Below, in pieces: positions 9,046 through 18,400 of a stretch of 31,013 nucleotides of DNA (positions are counted from its first letter, which is position 1; every line of letters starts with the position of its first letter). A program made the translations under genes and the position numbers. Origin of the DNA: a virus; IMG/VR virus record IMGVR_UViG_3300029319_000083, positions 19,804 through 50,816 of that record. One strand, 5' to 3'. The notes below the pieces were generated by a model, which saw nothing but the letters and a program-made list of their open reading frames with translations, was not told the origin of the DNA and searched no databases.

Positions 9046-11035
9046 TTAGGCTACGACCTATTTCGTACAGATTTGTTCCGTCCGAGAGGAATGTGAAAAT
9101 GTCTTTGGCACTCGCTGCCGTTGTCAAGGTGGGAGTTCTACCTGCTGCCCACTTAAAGACTGCATTCCAAGTGCCTGTGCGTGAACCCGTGCTGTCTTGC
9201 TTCACCATTAGAACGTACACACCACCGTCAACTTGATTGGTAGGTGCGCCAAAGGTACGGTTGCCACCGAGTTCGACGCTAGTCACCTGATTGCTAGATA
9301 CGTCCCACGCGATTGTAGATGCGTCAGTCAGCGTAGTGGCGTTGAAGTTTTGTGTTTTGGTGAACTCCTGCGCTTTGCTGTCGATGATCACGTTGCCTGT
9401 TGCGTCTGGTAGAGTGATTGTACGATCTGCTGTCGGGTCCGTTACGGCAAGGGTGGTTTCGAAGTCATCGGCTGTGGAACCTTCAAACACAATATTAGCG
9501 CCGAACGAGCTATCTACCGCAGCTACCTCCGTGTCAACATACGCTTTGATAGCCTTAGCAGAAGCGAGTGTAGTGTCTGTGCCAGCTACGGATGATAGGT
9601 CTGTATCGAGGACTCCTGACTTGAAGTTGTCTACTTCGATGTTGGACACAGTATTGTTATCAACGTCGATTGTTTTGTTAGTCAGGGTCTGCGTAGCACT
9701 TGCGCCTACAATCTCTTGATCACTGCCAGCAGGTAGAGTCAGAGTGTTTGTAACACCTGCAGAGTGAGGCTGTGGCTGTAGAGTTTGAGCGTGTGCGTTG
9801 CTAGATTCGCAGTAAAACTTGACCTGCGAACGCGAACCCGTCCCGGTGCGAATGTCAACCAAGCCATCCGACACACTGACGCCACCGGACGACCCGTCTC
9901 CGTCTATATTTACTTTGCCGTCACCATTTGGCACGATACCAATATTGCCGTTGGTATCTGTAGAAGTAATCGAGTTGCCGTTGATGTTAATATTGTCAAC
10001 ATCGAGATCGCCTGTAATATCGGTCGCACCTGTAATTGTGGTTGCACCTGTAATATCGGTCGCACCCGCGATTGTGGTTGCACCTGTAATTGCAAGGGTG
10101 CTGGTGTCGATAGTGACAGTTGTCGATGCGTCGATATCTACAGTAGGGGCGACGATTTCAAGCTCTGTGTCCGCATCTATGTCGAGCTTGCCATCCGCTG
10201 TCGATCCGATAGTCAGGGCCGAGTCACGGAACTGCAACTCCATAGCTGCGTTGAGAAGCAGGCCTGTGTCAGCAACGTGTGTAAGGTTTACGTCGTCATC
10301 CGCGCCAAAGTTCAAGACGGCAGCATCAGAGCGAAGGAACACATCGTCCGGAGCTATCACATCATCGTCTTGCAGGGTGAGTGCGGTAGTCAGGGCTTCT
10401 GCGTTGCCTGTCTGGAAGACGAGTTTTACATCGTCTCCACCAGTGTCATCGAGGCTGTCCACTACGATAGCGTCAATCTTTGCAACGTCTACACCCGACT
10501 GCTGCGTATCTAAGGTCTCAAAAACAATAGAACCAACACTATCCGCCGCAAGCATGTCGGTAGACGTGTTGGTTAGAGTGATGACAGGCGCGTCGTTTTT
10601 ACGAACATTTAGGTTGACGAGATACGCGTTGTTCCACAGATAGGTAGTAGAACCCAGATCAAAGGATGCGTTTGTCAGCGGCTGCAGATGCGAACCCACA
10701 CCGTCTGCAGAGCCGTCAGAAGCAGCTACGATAAGACGATCAATATATGCAATACCGTCGAGATACAGGTCTTTGAACTCGGCAGAAGACGTACCAAGAT
10801 CGATACTGTTGTCACCGCTAGGTGTCAGGGCTGTCGTTGTTTGCTCTAGCTGTTGGGACGGTCCTAGCTTGCTAACAGGTCCACCATCCCCACTGGTAGA
10901 GCCGTCGTGTGTGTGACCGGACGATACGTTAAATGCCGCTTGGATGGCGTTAAATTCACCATCGAGAGGCGCAGCGTTGATTACGTTGCCGTCTGCAATC
11001 TGGTTCGTCGTATCGTTACGAGTATAACCTGCCAT
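9035..11035 (-). CDS. Tail fibre protein (666 residues)
   Basis: The N-terminus (MAGYTRNDTTNQIADGNVIN) matches the usual tail-attachment start of fibres in marine T7-like phages, and lies next to the tail tube gene. The middle consists of beta-rich repeats, including GATTIAGATDITGATTITG-type units encoded by 18-base repeats at about 10011-10100, as expected for a trimeric beta-helical shaft. After this comes a segment with NININGN and FYCESSNAH that is also found in the 754-residue fibre, and a C-terminal module of about 112 residues that is also found in the 164-residue protein encoded at 18896-19390. A ribosome site (AGAAGG) precedes the ATG. Role: host recognition at the tail tip. The receptor cannot be read from the sequence. 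Confidence 0.9.
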   Translation of the reverse strand: MAGYTRNDTTNQIADGNVINAAPLDGEFNAIQAAFNVSSGHTHDGSTSGDGGPVSKLGPSQQLEQTTTALTPSGDNSIDLGTSSAEFKDLYLDGIAYIDRLIVAASDGSADGVGSHLQPLTNASFDLGSTTYLWNNAYLVNLNVRKNDAPVITLTNTSTDMLAADSVGSIVFETLDTQQSGVDVAKIDAIVVDSLDDTGGDDVKLVFQTGNAEALTTALTLQDDDVIAPDDVFLRSDAAVLNFGADDDVNLTHVADTGLLLNAAMELQFRDSALTIGSTADGKLDIDADTELEIVAPTVDIDASTTVTIDTSTLAITGATTIAGATDITGATTITGATDITGDLDVDNININGNSITSTDTNGNIGIVPNGDGKVNIDGDGSSGGVSVSDGLVDIRTGTGSRSQVKFYCESSNAHAQTLQPQPHSAGVTNTLTLPAGSDQEIVGASATQTLTNKTIDVDNNTVSNIEVDNFKSGVLDTDLSSVAGTDTTLASAKAIKAYVDTEVAAVDSSFGANIVFEGSTADDFETTLAVTDPTADRTITLPDATGNVIIDSKAQEFTKTQNFNATTLTDASTIAWDVSSNQVTSVELGGNRTFGAPTNQVDGGVYVLMVKQDSTGSRTGTWNAVFKWAAGRTPTLTTAASAKDIFTFLSDGTNLYEIGRSLNAS
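10011..10100 (-). repeat. 18-base coding repeats in the 666-residue fibre
   Basis: Five consecutive 18-base units (from 10011, 10029, 10047, 10065, 10083) alternate between two types, giving a 36-base period. They encode GATTITG/GATDITG-type units. Confidence 0.8.
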
Positions 11036-11041
11036 CGTTAA

Positions 11042-12595
11042 TTACCTTCTTCCGTATTGCCCAAACTCTATCACTGCAGCATCGAGAGAGAACGGAGGGC
11101 TTGTGCCGCTCGACTCGAACTGTAGCGACACAGTAAATCCGGAGCCTTGTGTTTGTGTGTCAAAGATAGATTGGAGAGATTCTCCGCTATAAGTTGCTGT
11201 TCCAAATTTTGCCCCCGGATCACCGAAGATAAAGATTCCCCCTGAACTAGAGGTATTGCTTAGAGTAATCGTATCAGGTTCGATGACCCCGCTTTCACTA
11301 AGATCGTACTTGACGTTGAAGTCGAGATCGACTGTGCCCTGCGGGTCAGTGTAGATTGTAGCACGATATATAGTCTTTCGTGTTCGGGGGTCTGTAATCG
11401 GAAAGAAGGGCGTCGAGAAACTAGCTGTGATATCGGACCCATCGAAACTATTACCGGACTCCATCTGATAGACGTATCCGTCGTCGTTTGCAAAGAGTGC
11501 AACCTCCGTCTTTCCGGTGTATGTAGAGTCTGCAACGAAGGCTTTTATTCCTGTAGTTTCAGACCAGTTTATATCTGTCCCTTGTGCGCCTTGCAGTTGA
11601 GTCCCGATGATACCCTTCGAAGCTGCTGCTGTCGTTGTCGATGCGAATCCAAAGATGCGATACTGAGACTTCTCTCGAATCGTCAGGGACGAAAAGGATG
11701 TGTTACCGGTTGTGAGAGCAACGATCTCTTTTTGTACCGGCTTTGTGATTGACGCCAGATTAAAGTCTTCGTTTCGTTCTGTCCCAGCGACTGTGCGTAA
11801 GCCATCCGGACCCAAGAAGATAACGTCGCCTGATATTTCTTGTGCCGTGTCGTTTACAACGCAACCTATATTGTCTGTAATCGGCTGCATCTGAAAATCT
11901 GCAACGCTGTTACCAACGATGCGTGATATACGATCTTCAGAGAAAATAATGAGCTGTTCACGGAAAACAATTAAGTCGGTTATAGTGCTGCCTACGTTGA
12001 TTATACCACCGCCTGATGCTGCTGTAAAGTCATCATCTTCGAACGGCGCAGAAAACACAAGGTTTTCGCCTTTTGCAGCAAAGATGTGTTCTTTAAATTC
12101 TACTGCGTGGGTGGCACCCTGTAGGTCTGACGGTCCAGAAAGTTGTGACAGATCAGAAGCAGCAACCCCTGCAAGTATCAGCGGGTAGCCTATACCGTCA
12201 ACAATGAAGAGTTTGTCGTTACCGTCGAAATTATACTTGCAAAAGCGTACACGTGATGTATTCGTACCGAGAGTCAGTGATGTCGAAAGGTCTGTCCACG
12301 CTCCTGATCCACTTGCACCTGCAAAAAGTTTCGGATCGCCGGATGTCTGGTCACGTGCTGTAATCGCCCTGTCTCGAAAGAACGTAACTCCTAAGATATT
12401 GTTTTGTCCGGTGACTATGTTTGAGTTAAACTTTGAGAACCCTTCGATACGACGATAACCACCCTCTGTGGACGCCTCGAAGTTGATAAGGTTACGTGCA
12501 GAACCCGGCGCGGCACTGCCGTGCTGCAGCGGACTAAGGTTGCTGATAAGACCCCCACGAAATTCAATGGGGTACGTCTGCCAACGATCCGGCAT
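11042..12595 (-). CDS. Tail tubular protein B-like tail nozzle protein
   Basis: A 517-residue, beta-rich protein starting MPDRWQTYPIEFRGGLISN, with the conserved early motif 'RNLINFE...GGYRRIEGF' typical of podoviral nozzle proteins (T7 gp12 / P22 gp10-like group). Mid-protein motifs such as FREQLIIFSEDRI and GPDGLRTVAGTER fit the beta-propeller part of the same group. It lies directly after the adaptor gene 12597-13277 and before the tail fibre, the same order as in T7-like phages (tail tube A, tail tube B, fibre/internal proteins). Its product would form the distal end of the short tail to which the fibre binds. Family assignment rests on recognised pattern and position, not on a search. 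Confidence 0.82.
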   Translation of the reverse strand: MPDRWQTYPIEFRGGLISNLSPLQHGSAAPGSARNLINFEASTEGGYRRIEGFSKFNSNIVTGQNNILGVTFFRDRAITARDQTSGDPKLFAGASGSGAWTDLSTSLTLGTNTSRVRFCKYNFDGNDKLFIVDGIGYPLILAGVAASDLSQLSGPSDLQGATHAVEFKEHIFAAKGENLVFSAPFEDDDFTAASGGGIINVGSTITDLIVFREQLIIFSEDRISRIVGNSVADFQMQPITDNIGCVVNDTAQEISGDVIFLGPDGLRTVAGTERNEDFNLASITKPVQKEIVALTTGNTSFSSLTIREKSQYRIFGFASTTTAAASKGIIGTQLQGAQGTDINWSETTGIKAFVADSTYTGKTEVALFANDDGYVYQMESGNSFDGSDITASFSTPFFPITDPRTRKTIYRATIYTDPQGTVDLDFNVKYDLSESGVIEPDTITLSNTSSSGGIFIFGDPGAKFGTATYSGESLQSIFDTQTQGSGFTVSLQFESSGTSPPFSLDAAVIEFGQYGRR

Positions 12596-12596
12596 G

Positions 12597-13277
12597 TCAG
12601 GTTGCCCTTACATAGTAATTTTCATTTACAAGTATCTTACGCATGTTTTTCATGCCTTCATCAAACTTGCTTTTTGATATTGATGCCATCTCCATGTTGT
12701 CACGGAACATGTAGCAGTAATACATAGCACCATCTACAATGACATATTTATATGGTTCTGGTATCATAGGCACATCATCGTGCAGAGACAAATTAACGGG
12801 GTGTAGGAAATACTCATACTCGATCCTGTACGCTTTGTCAGGCATGGGTATGATGCCGAAGTAGCCGTCTTGTGATCTAAATACAAACTCGGGTACGCCA
12901 CCCTTTGTAGTATCTGTTTCATCCTCTTGATCTATGTAGCGATCTACGTATTCCACGTAGGTAATCTTACGTAACTTACGTGCCCTGCCTACGTCGAGGC
13001 TTGTGTCTCGCTTCACTCGAAACGTATCAAAGTCTACATACTTAGCCTCGTCCGCAAACGAGTAACGAGTCTCTCCGGCAACCAGTGTGATTTCATCTGA
13101 GTTGTGATTGTAGGGCCAGTACAGATAGTACTGATTGATGTCACGGATAGAAGAGTTCACTGCATCTTTGATAGTCCCGTAAAAACCTTTTGCAGTAGAG
13201 AAATTAGTAGATGTGAGTTCTGTCTCGTTGAGACGACGAGCAACGCTGTTGACGAGTTCGAGGTAATTGTATGTCAT
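12597..13277 (-). CDS. Tail tubular protein A-like head-to-tail adaptor
   Basis: A 226-residue protein of the phage adaptor type: an N-terminal helical part (YLELVNSVARRLNETEL ... TIKDAVNSSIRDINQ), a middle beta part (ITLVAGETRYSF), and a helical C-terminal half with a Tyr-rich segment (YKYVIVDGAMYYCYMF). This layout and length fit T7 gp11 / P22 gp4-like adaptors that sit under the portal ring. Its ATG overlaps the stop of the preceding 113-residue gene as TAATG, and GGGAG lies upstream as a ribosome site. The B-like nozzle gene starts one base after its stop. The pair strongly suggests a short non-contractile tail. Confidence 0.8.
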   Translation of the reverse strand: MTYNYLELVNSVARRLNETELTSTNFSTAKGFYGTIKDAVNSSIRDINQYYLYWPYNHNSDEITLVAGETRYSFADEAKYVDFDTFRVKRDTSLDVGRARKLRKITYVEYVDRYIDQEDETDTTKGGVPEFVFRSQDGYFGIIPMPDKAYRIEYEYFLHPVNLSLHDDVPMIPEPYKYVIVDGAMYYCYMFRDNMEMASISKSKFDEGMKNMRKILVNENYYVRAT

Positions 13278-13618
13278 TAGTTACGCTCCCTTACTCGCAG
13301 ATTGATTACTCGTTTCGTAACGATAGCAGCAGTGGTCTTAGCTGACGTGCTTGTTGTAATCTCGCAAATTAGTTTGTTGTCCACATTTGCTGTGCCGCCT
13401 GACAGCACAATGGTAGCCGTCGTACTGGTGTTCGCAATACGATTTACAGTCATGCCGTTGATCGTATCCGAAGCAGATAGGTTGCTTGATTCTGTGCCGT
13501 CAGTTTGTATAAAGCGCCACGCAACAGACGCAATAGTCAGCGTATCTAAGTACCGGGACCAGTCTACAGTGTAGTCTAGCTGTTCATCCGGGTCTTTGTC
13601 GGGCCATCGTAATGACAT
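13277..13618 (-). CDS. Phage fibre-tail adaptor-like protein
   Basis: A 113-residue protein beginning MSLRWPDKDPDEQLDYTVDW. The KDPDE-LDY-VDWS motif, the middle 'VLSGGTA' and the C-terminal 'INLRVRER' match the small family commonly annotated as fibre-tail adaptor in phages, in which the D-Y-x-x-D-W box is near the N-terminus. It is encoded between the 409-residue repeat protein and the tail tube proteins, the expected place for a part that joins fibres to the tail. AAAGGT precedes the ATG, and the stop overlaps the next ATG as TAATG. Identity is by remembered motif; the exact binding partner is not known. Confidence 0.75.
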   Translation of the reverse strand: MSLRWPDKDPDEQLDYTVDWSRYLDTLTIASVAWRFIQTDGTESSNLSASDTINGMTVNRIANTSTTATIVLSGGTANVDNKLICEITTSTSAKTTAAIVTKRVINLRVRERN

Positions 13619-13619
13619 T

Positions 13620-14849
13620 TTATGCTACCTTTGCTAATCTTTGTGCGTCTTGAGGCACAGATACGATTCGGGGTTTTTCTGCAGATACGAGGGCAGTTCG
13701 CTGTTTATCTTGGGCAATATAAATAACATGCTTACGTTCGTAGAGCGTTGCATCAAAGAAGAAGGATCGGAATCCGTCTGCAGTGACGGCTGCTTGGCCC
13801 GATACGGATGCGGTCCCTAATAAGCGACGGGTTGCTAGTCCTGTAATCGATGCAGTGCCAACTACAGAGACCGTTACAACCACTGTCCGAACACCAGTGG
13901 CTGTGGCTGTCGTTGCGCTCGATACGGATGCGTCTACATTGTGAATTCGTACTGCCGCGCTGGATTGAGAGGCAGTGCCGCTGACGCTGCTTGCGCCGTT
14001 CCGAACGCGGATTGCACTTCCAGATACGGTCGCCTGACCGGAAACAGAAGAACTGGCACTAAAGACAACTGTCGAGGATGCGGAAACAGCCGCCGTACCC
14101 GAGATAGATGCCGAGACATCCTTGACCCTGACTGCCGCCCCGGTAACCGTGCCCGTGCCTGATACGGAGCTTGCGCCCTCCTGTACCCTGATTGCCGTTG
14201 CGGAAACTGTACCCGCACCTGACACAGAGGATTCTGCGACGGCTCGTAGGGCTGCAGAAGACGACGCGGTTGCCTGACCAGATACAGAGCCAGTAACAGG
14301 AGCGAGGAGTGTAGCCGTCGCCGATACAGTCGCTGTCCCGGATACAGACGCTGCGGCAGTTTGGATGCGAATACCGCTGGCCGATACTGTAGCGTCACCG
14401 GATACGGACGATACACCCGCCGCTCTAAGCAGCGCACTTCCTGATGCCGTTGCTGCACCAGAGATGGCGGAGTCGCCCGGACGAAGGGCTGTTCCTGTCG
14501 AACTTGACGAACCACCTGCAGAGATAGAGCTACTTGCAACAAGACGAGCGGTGGCTACTGACGTTTGCGTACCCGCAGCAGATACAGATGCAGCGCCTGT
14601 GGCTGTCAGTGTGGCACTTGCACTAGCCGTGCTTGAGCCGCTTGAATCTACTCCTGCTAACTGGAACGATGTTGTATCTACGTCTGCTATAGTAGCAGCA
14701 CCAGATACAGAAGCTGTTACATCCTCTAGTAAGCCTATCGATGCAGATACTGCTACACTAGCGGCACCAGAAACGGAGGCAGTCACCTCAAAGAGCGAAG
14801 TACCCGGAGACGAAAAAGGTGCTTGCGAAAATGAGGAGGATGCAAACAT
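13620..14849 (-). CDS. 20-residue-repeat virion protein (Ser/Ala/Val-rich), probable fibre or tail-decoration protein
   Basis: A 409-residue low-complexity protein made of SVSGxAxV units. By hand I count 13 consecutive units of exactly 20 residues (residues 88-347), preceded by three less regular units (from residue 25) and ended by one partial unit. A typical unit is SVSGTATVSATATLLAPVTG: alternating small and hydrophobic residues, as in a beta-solenoid or elongated beta fibre. The last about 45 residues are different, with the short spaced motifs HVIYIAQDK, RTALVSAEK and RIVSVPQDAQ, a shorter beta repeat I associate with small attachment domains in phage structural proteins. The gene lies between a probable fibre accessory gene and the fibre-tail adaptor gene. 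A shaft or capsid/tail-surface role is inferred. The upstream ribosome site is weak (GGAC). Confidence 0.82.
   Translation of the reverse strand: MFASSSFSQAPFSSPGTSLFEVTASVSGAASVAVSASIGLLEDVTASVSGAATIADVDTTSFQLAGVDSSGSSTASASATLTATGAASVSAAGTQTSVATARLVASSSISAGGSSSSTGTALRPGDSAISGAATASGSALLRAAGVSSVSGDATVSASGIRIQTAAASVSGTATVSATATLLAPVTGSVSGQATASSSAALRAVAESSVSGAGTVSATAIRVQEGASSVSGTGTVTGAAVRVKDVSASISGTAAVSASSTVVFSASSSVSGQATVSGSAIRVRNGASSVSGTASQSSAAVRIHNVDASVSSATTATATGVRTVVVTVSVVGTASITGLATRRLLGTASVSGQAAVTADGFRSFFFDATLYERKHVIYIAQDKQRTALVSAEKPRIVSVPQDAQRLAKVA
13809..14588 (-). repeat. Thirteen tandem 60-base coding repeats
   Basis: These encode the 13 exact 20-residue units of the 409-residue protein. 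Bases are diverged between units while the SVSG start and the unit length are kept, so the array is old or under selection for protein shape. Less regular units lie on the 5' side. Confidence 0.85.
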
Positions 14850-14853
14850 TTAC

Positions 14854-15405
14854 TTAGTCCAGCGGATCAGGCCAGTCGTGGATAGGTGCGTTCCCTGTTA
14901 CTTTTCCGTTTGAATCTGTAGGTACATCGAACAACGCAACGAAGGCTGCGTGATCTGCAGCGTTGTCAATGGCAGTTTCGATCTTGCCACTCGCTGTGCG
15001 GACTGCAGCGCGATACGTAGTCACAGAAGAAGGAATGGCTGCGTCTGTCTCTGACTTGCGTACGACGTACCAATCGGTGTCTTGCAACAAACTACCTGCA
15101 GTACGCTTTGTCTTATCTTTCCACACTGTTTTTAGGCCACGTGCAACAAGCTGATTGCCGTCAATGTCGAGGATCGGATCACCCTTTTCATCAACCTGCT
15201 TTACATCATCAATAGCTCTAGGTGTTTTTGCATCCCAGTAAAACCGATTGTCGTAGGGTGCCGGATCATCTTCCCAGACTAGACCGACAGCTTTCTTTTC
15301 TGCATCCGTAGTCAAGGATAGCCAGTTGCCCGGATATTGATTGCCGTCGTTATCGGACCAAGCCCTTCCTGCTCGAATGATTTTACTACTGTATTTCCAT
15401 GCCAT
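14854..15405 (-). CDS. Probable tail-fibre accessory/assembly protein
   Basis: A 183-residue protein starting MAWKYSSKIIRAGRAWSDND, with WLSLTTDAEKKAVGLVWEDD, FYWDAKTPRAIDDV and a C-terminal region 'TYRAAVRTASGKIETAIDNA'. The order, in which an N-terminal beta part is followed by a helical 'YRAxVR' part, resembles phage fibre assembly proteins that are encoded directly after the fibre they serve. Here it follows the 1159-residue fibre by 14 bases. A strong ribosome site (AGGAG, ten bases before ATG) is present. It could instead be a structural fibre component; the chaperone role is inference from position and pattern. Confidence 0.7.
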   Translation of the reverse strand: MAWKYSSKIIRAGRAWSDNDGNQYPGNWLSLTTDAEKKAVGLVWEDDPAPYDNRFYWDAKTPRAIDDVKQVDEKGDPILDIDGNQLVARGLKTVWKDKTKRTAGSLLQDTDWYVVRKSETDAAIPSSVTTYRAAVRTASGKIETAIDNAADHAAFVALFDVPTDSNGKVTGNAPIHDWPDPLD

Positions 15406-15419
15406 CAGTACGTCTCCTG

Positions 15420-18400
15420 TTATCTTGCGTTGGCATATTTAAAGGGTTGTTCGGCAATGGCGAGGTAGAAAAATGACGCTGAGTTATTGACGCCCGAACC
15501 TGTGTCACGGAGTTTGAAACCGTTCGATACAAAATCCATACGGTCATACGGAGAAAGTTCATCGTCGTAGACGTTAGCAAACAAAATGTGTTCTACCTCG
15601 TTGTCTACATCACGTTTGTTGTCGAACATCGGCCAAGCACCTGTGGTGGTTATTTTTTTGATCAGTACAAACGCCGGTTTAAACCCAGTATAAACATACG
15701 TGCCATCCGCTGAACCGTTGCCGGTGTATTTGCCTATCTTGCTATAGCCCTCTATCGAAGCGAAGCAGTAAGCTACCACTGTGTCACCAGACCCGTAGTT
15801 CATGTTGTCTGTGCTGCCACGGCCTGCCGTAAACACGCTGCTAGTTGGTGCTGTTTTTCCGTAAGCAACATTACCGGAACCAGATGCTGGGGCGTTTGTC
15901 CCGAAGCCTACTACGGCATCTGAACCTGCAGGAAGCGCGAAGTTAGTCCACCCATATGCTTGATTTCTTACCTTGCCAAAAATAAGCTCTGGTGCAACTC
16001 CAAGTCCGTGTCCTACAGTGATATCCCCGCTACCTGTTGCGGTGTATGTAACAATGCTAAACCCAGCTGCAGCATTTGCCGATACGCTACTAGTTACATC
16101 GCCGTCATCGTTGCTAACAGCCGTGCCGCCAGCTTTCCAGTTCCACGCAACGTAGGTTGCGCCACTGTTTCCGCCCCAAACACCAGAGCCAGAACCTGAC
16201 CCTACCGTGAACCCGTCAGCATCAAAACTTTGAAGACCGTTAGCATCAGTTGTTTCGGCAGCGGATTGACTTGTACTAAGGGTTTTTGTGACGCCTCGTA
16301 TAACATCGGACAAAGCATGATGATCATTGGCAGAACGCTTTTTTGCCCACACCCAGTCTGGTTGGAATCCTACTCCTGTGATTGACAGGGTTGATGCGCC
16401 GGTTCCCGTGTAAAGCACCGTATTGAAGTGATCTTGCGGTGTCTCGCCCTTATTCGGATCGACAGCGGGATCGGGCAGGTTGTCTGTGCAAAGAGCAAGG
16501 AAATTAGTAGGTGGCGAGTAGTAAAAGTTACCAATTCCGTTGGCATCCGAATTACCTTGTTCAACCTTAGTACCGTTAAAACTGCCGTTCTGCCCAAAAT
16601 TCCAGTGTTCAGCACTTGAGTCAGTGGTCACTTGAGCCATCAATGTAATGTCGTTACCGGCAAAATCAAAGGTCGATAGGTGATTTGTACCTGCTGACGG
16701 ATTTCCGTCGCCGCCACCATCTGCGGCGTAATAGGTATTATTGATTCCGTAGTAGAGCTTACCACCATCCACATCTATCGCGACTTGGTGAATGTCCCCA
16801 GCCGTGAAAGTGCTACCAAAGTTAGTTGTGACGCTTGCGCCATTCCTCCAGCCCTGCTGTTGAATACCGCCGCCTTGACTTGTGCCTAAGTTGCCCAAAC
16901 CGTTGCCAGCCGTGATATCTCCTTCTTCACCAACTTTACAAAATCCCCATCCATCATATTGACCACCTATGGTGTATTCAAAGTACCACTTACCTGATTT
17001 TGGCAGTTGAAATGAAAGACCTGTTACGTCAAAGAGAGAACTAGTGCCAGCAAGTTTTAAACCGCCTTCACTAAGAGTTACAGAAGTTATACCTGACCCA
17101 TCAGCATACTCGGTATTCCACGTCGCAAAGTTATTCGTCGGCCTGTCCGGCACCACATCAAGATGATTTAGGTTGTTGTGCTGGAAATCGTTGTTGTTAC
17201 CCGACTGATCAGTCCAGAAAGCGTACTCGCGGGTGTCAGCAAAGGCCATGTAAACGTATTCGCCGCTGGATGCGTTAACAATATCCTGTCCTGATTGAAT
17301 TGTGAAACCCGTAGAATCTATTTGTGTTTGAACTTGTGTGCTGTCGCTTTCATTATCAGCAGTGTCAGCAGCCAGATACTTTGTTACGTCTCCGACTGCG
17401 TCTCTGGTTGTATCTAGTATTACCCAGTTATTACTGCTATCCCTGCGCTTGATCATAATCCACGCAGGCTTGAAGCCCGTTGTGATGGCTTTACCAGCGG
17501 AGCCTGTGCCGGTGTAGCTTCCGAACTTGCTGTAGCCAGAAATATCTGTCCAGCAGTAAGCTACGTAAGTGTCACCACTTTCGTTTGTTCCGCTTCCTGT
17601 GCCGATTGAGAACACTGTGGATGTCGGCGCAGTATCGTTCCAAGTCGTGTTGTCATCAACTGTCGCTGCGCTAGTGTTTAAAGTTAATTTATCAGTTTCT
17701 GGATTAGCAGTATTACCGGAATGATAGACTTGCCATGCTTGCGTGTCATTAGTTCTCTTTTTAACGAGAATCCAATCGGGCGCAGCACCCAGACCGTGAC
17801 CGACAGTCGCATTCGATCCAGTTCCCGTGTAAGTGACTATGCTAAATCCACGGACTGTGTTCGCCTTCACAGACGACGTGATTGAACCGTCAGTGTTGCT
17901 TGCAGCGGAACCCGTGCCAGCATCCCAGCACCACGCGACGTATGTTTTGCCACTCTGATTAAAATAGTAGTTAGGCGACCCTGTGCCGTCTACACCAGTA
18001 AAACCGTCACTATCAAAGCTGTTTAAATAGCCGTATTGATCAGCGTTTCCGCCACCTTCAGTATTAGTGCCGTTTGAAGCTAACTCTTTGCCGCTTCCTG
18101 CGCCACGAACCGAGTCATAAAGTTGATGCGAAATGCTTTGATCTGATCGCATTTTAACCCAGACAAGGTCTGGAGAAAAACCTACGCCGTGAACGCTTCT
18201 GCTAGATTCTCCGTTACCCGTCCAGAGAACCGTATTGTGCCCTTCGACAGTCGTGTCGTCGTCAAAAGTGAGACGGAAGCCGTTGGTGCCGTAACTGCCG
18301 GTGTACTGTTTCGGTATCCAGATGCCATTTTTTGTTTCGCCGAATTGATCAACATCTGCACCAATACCGTCGAGAAAATTCACTTCGGCCATATAACCAT

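Noticed and set aside
9785-10643. Long plus-strand frames of 242 and 274 codons opposite the tail fibre
   Set aside because: They lie opposite a clear fibre gene with repeats, have Ser/Val-rich composition expected from antisense reading, and have no ribosome site or neighbours on that strand.
13934-14542. 202-codon minus-strand frame inside the 20-residue repeat gene
   Set aside because: It is an alternative frame through a 60-base repeat array, which keeps other frames open by periodicity; composition is unlike a folded protein and there is no start signal.
13809-14588. CRISPR-like periodic repeat
   Set aside because: The period is 60 bases without distinct unrelated spacers, and the whole array is one open coding frame.
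14365-14913. 182-codon plus-strand frame opposite the repeat gene
   Set aside because: Same effect of the repeat array; no ribosome site and no strand neighbours.
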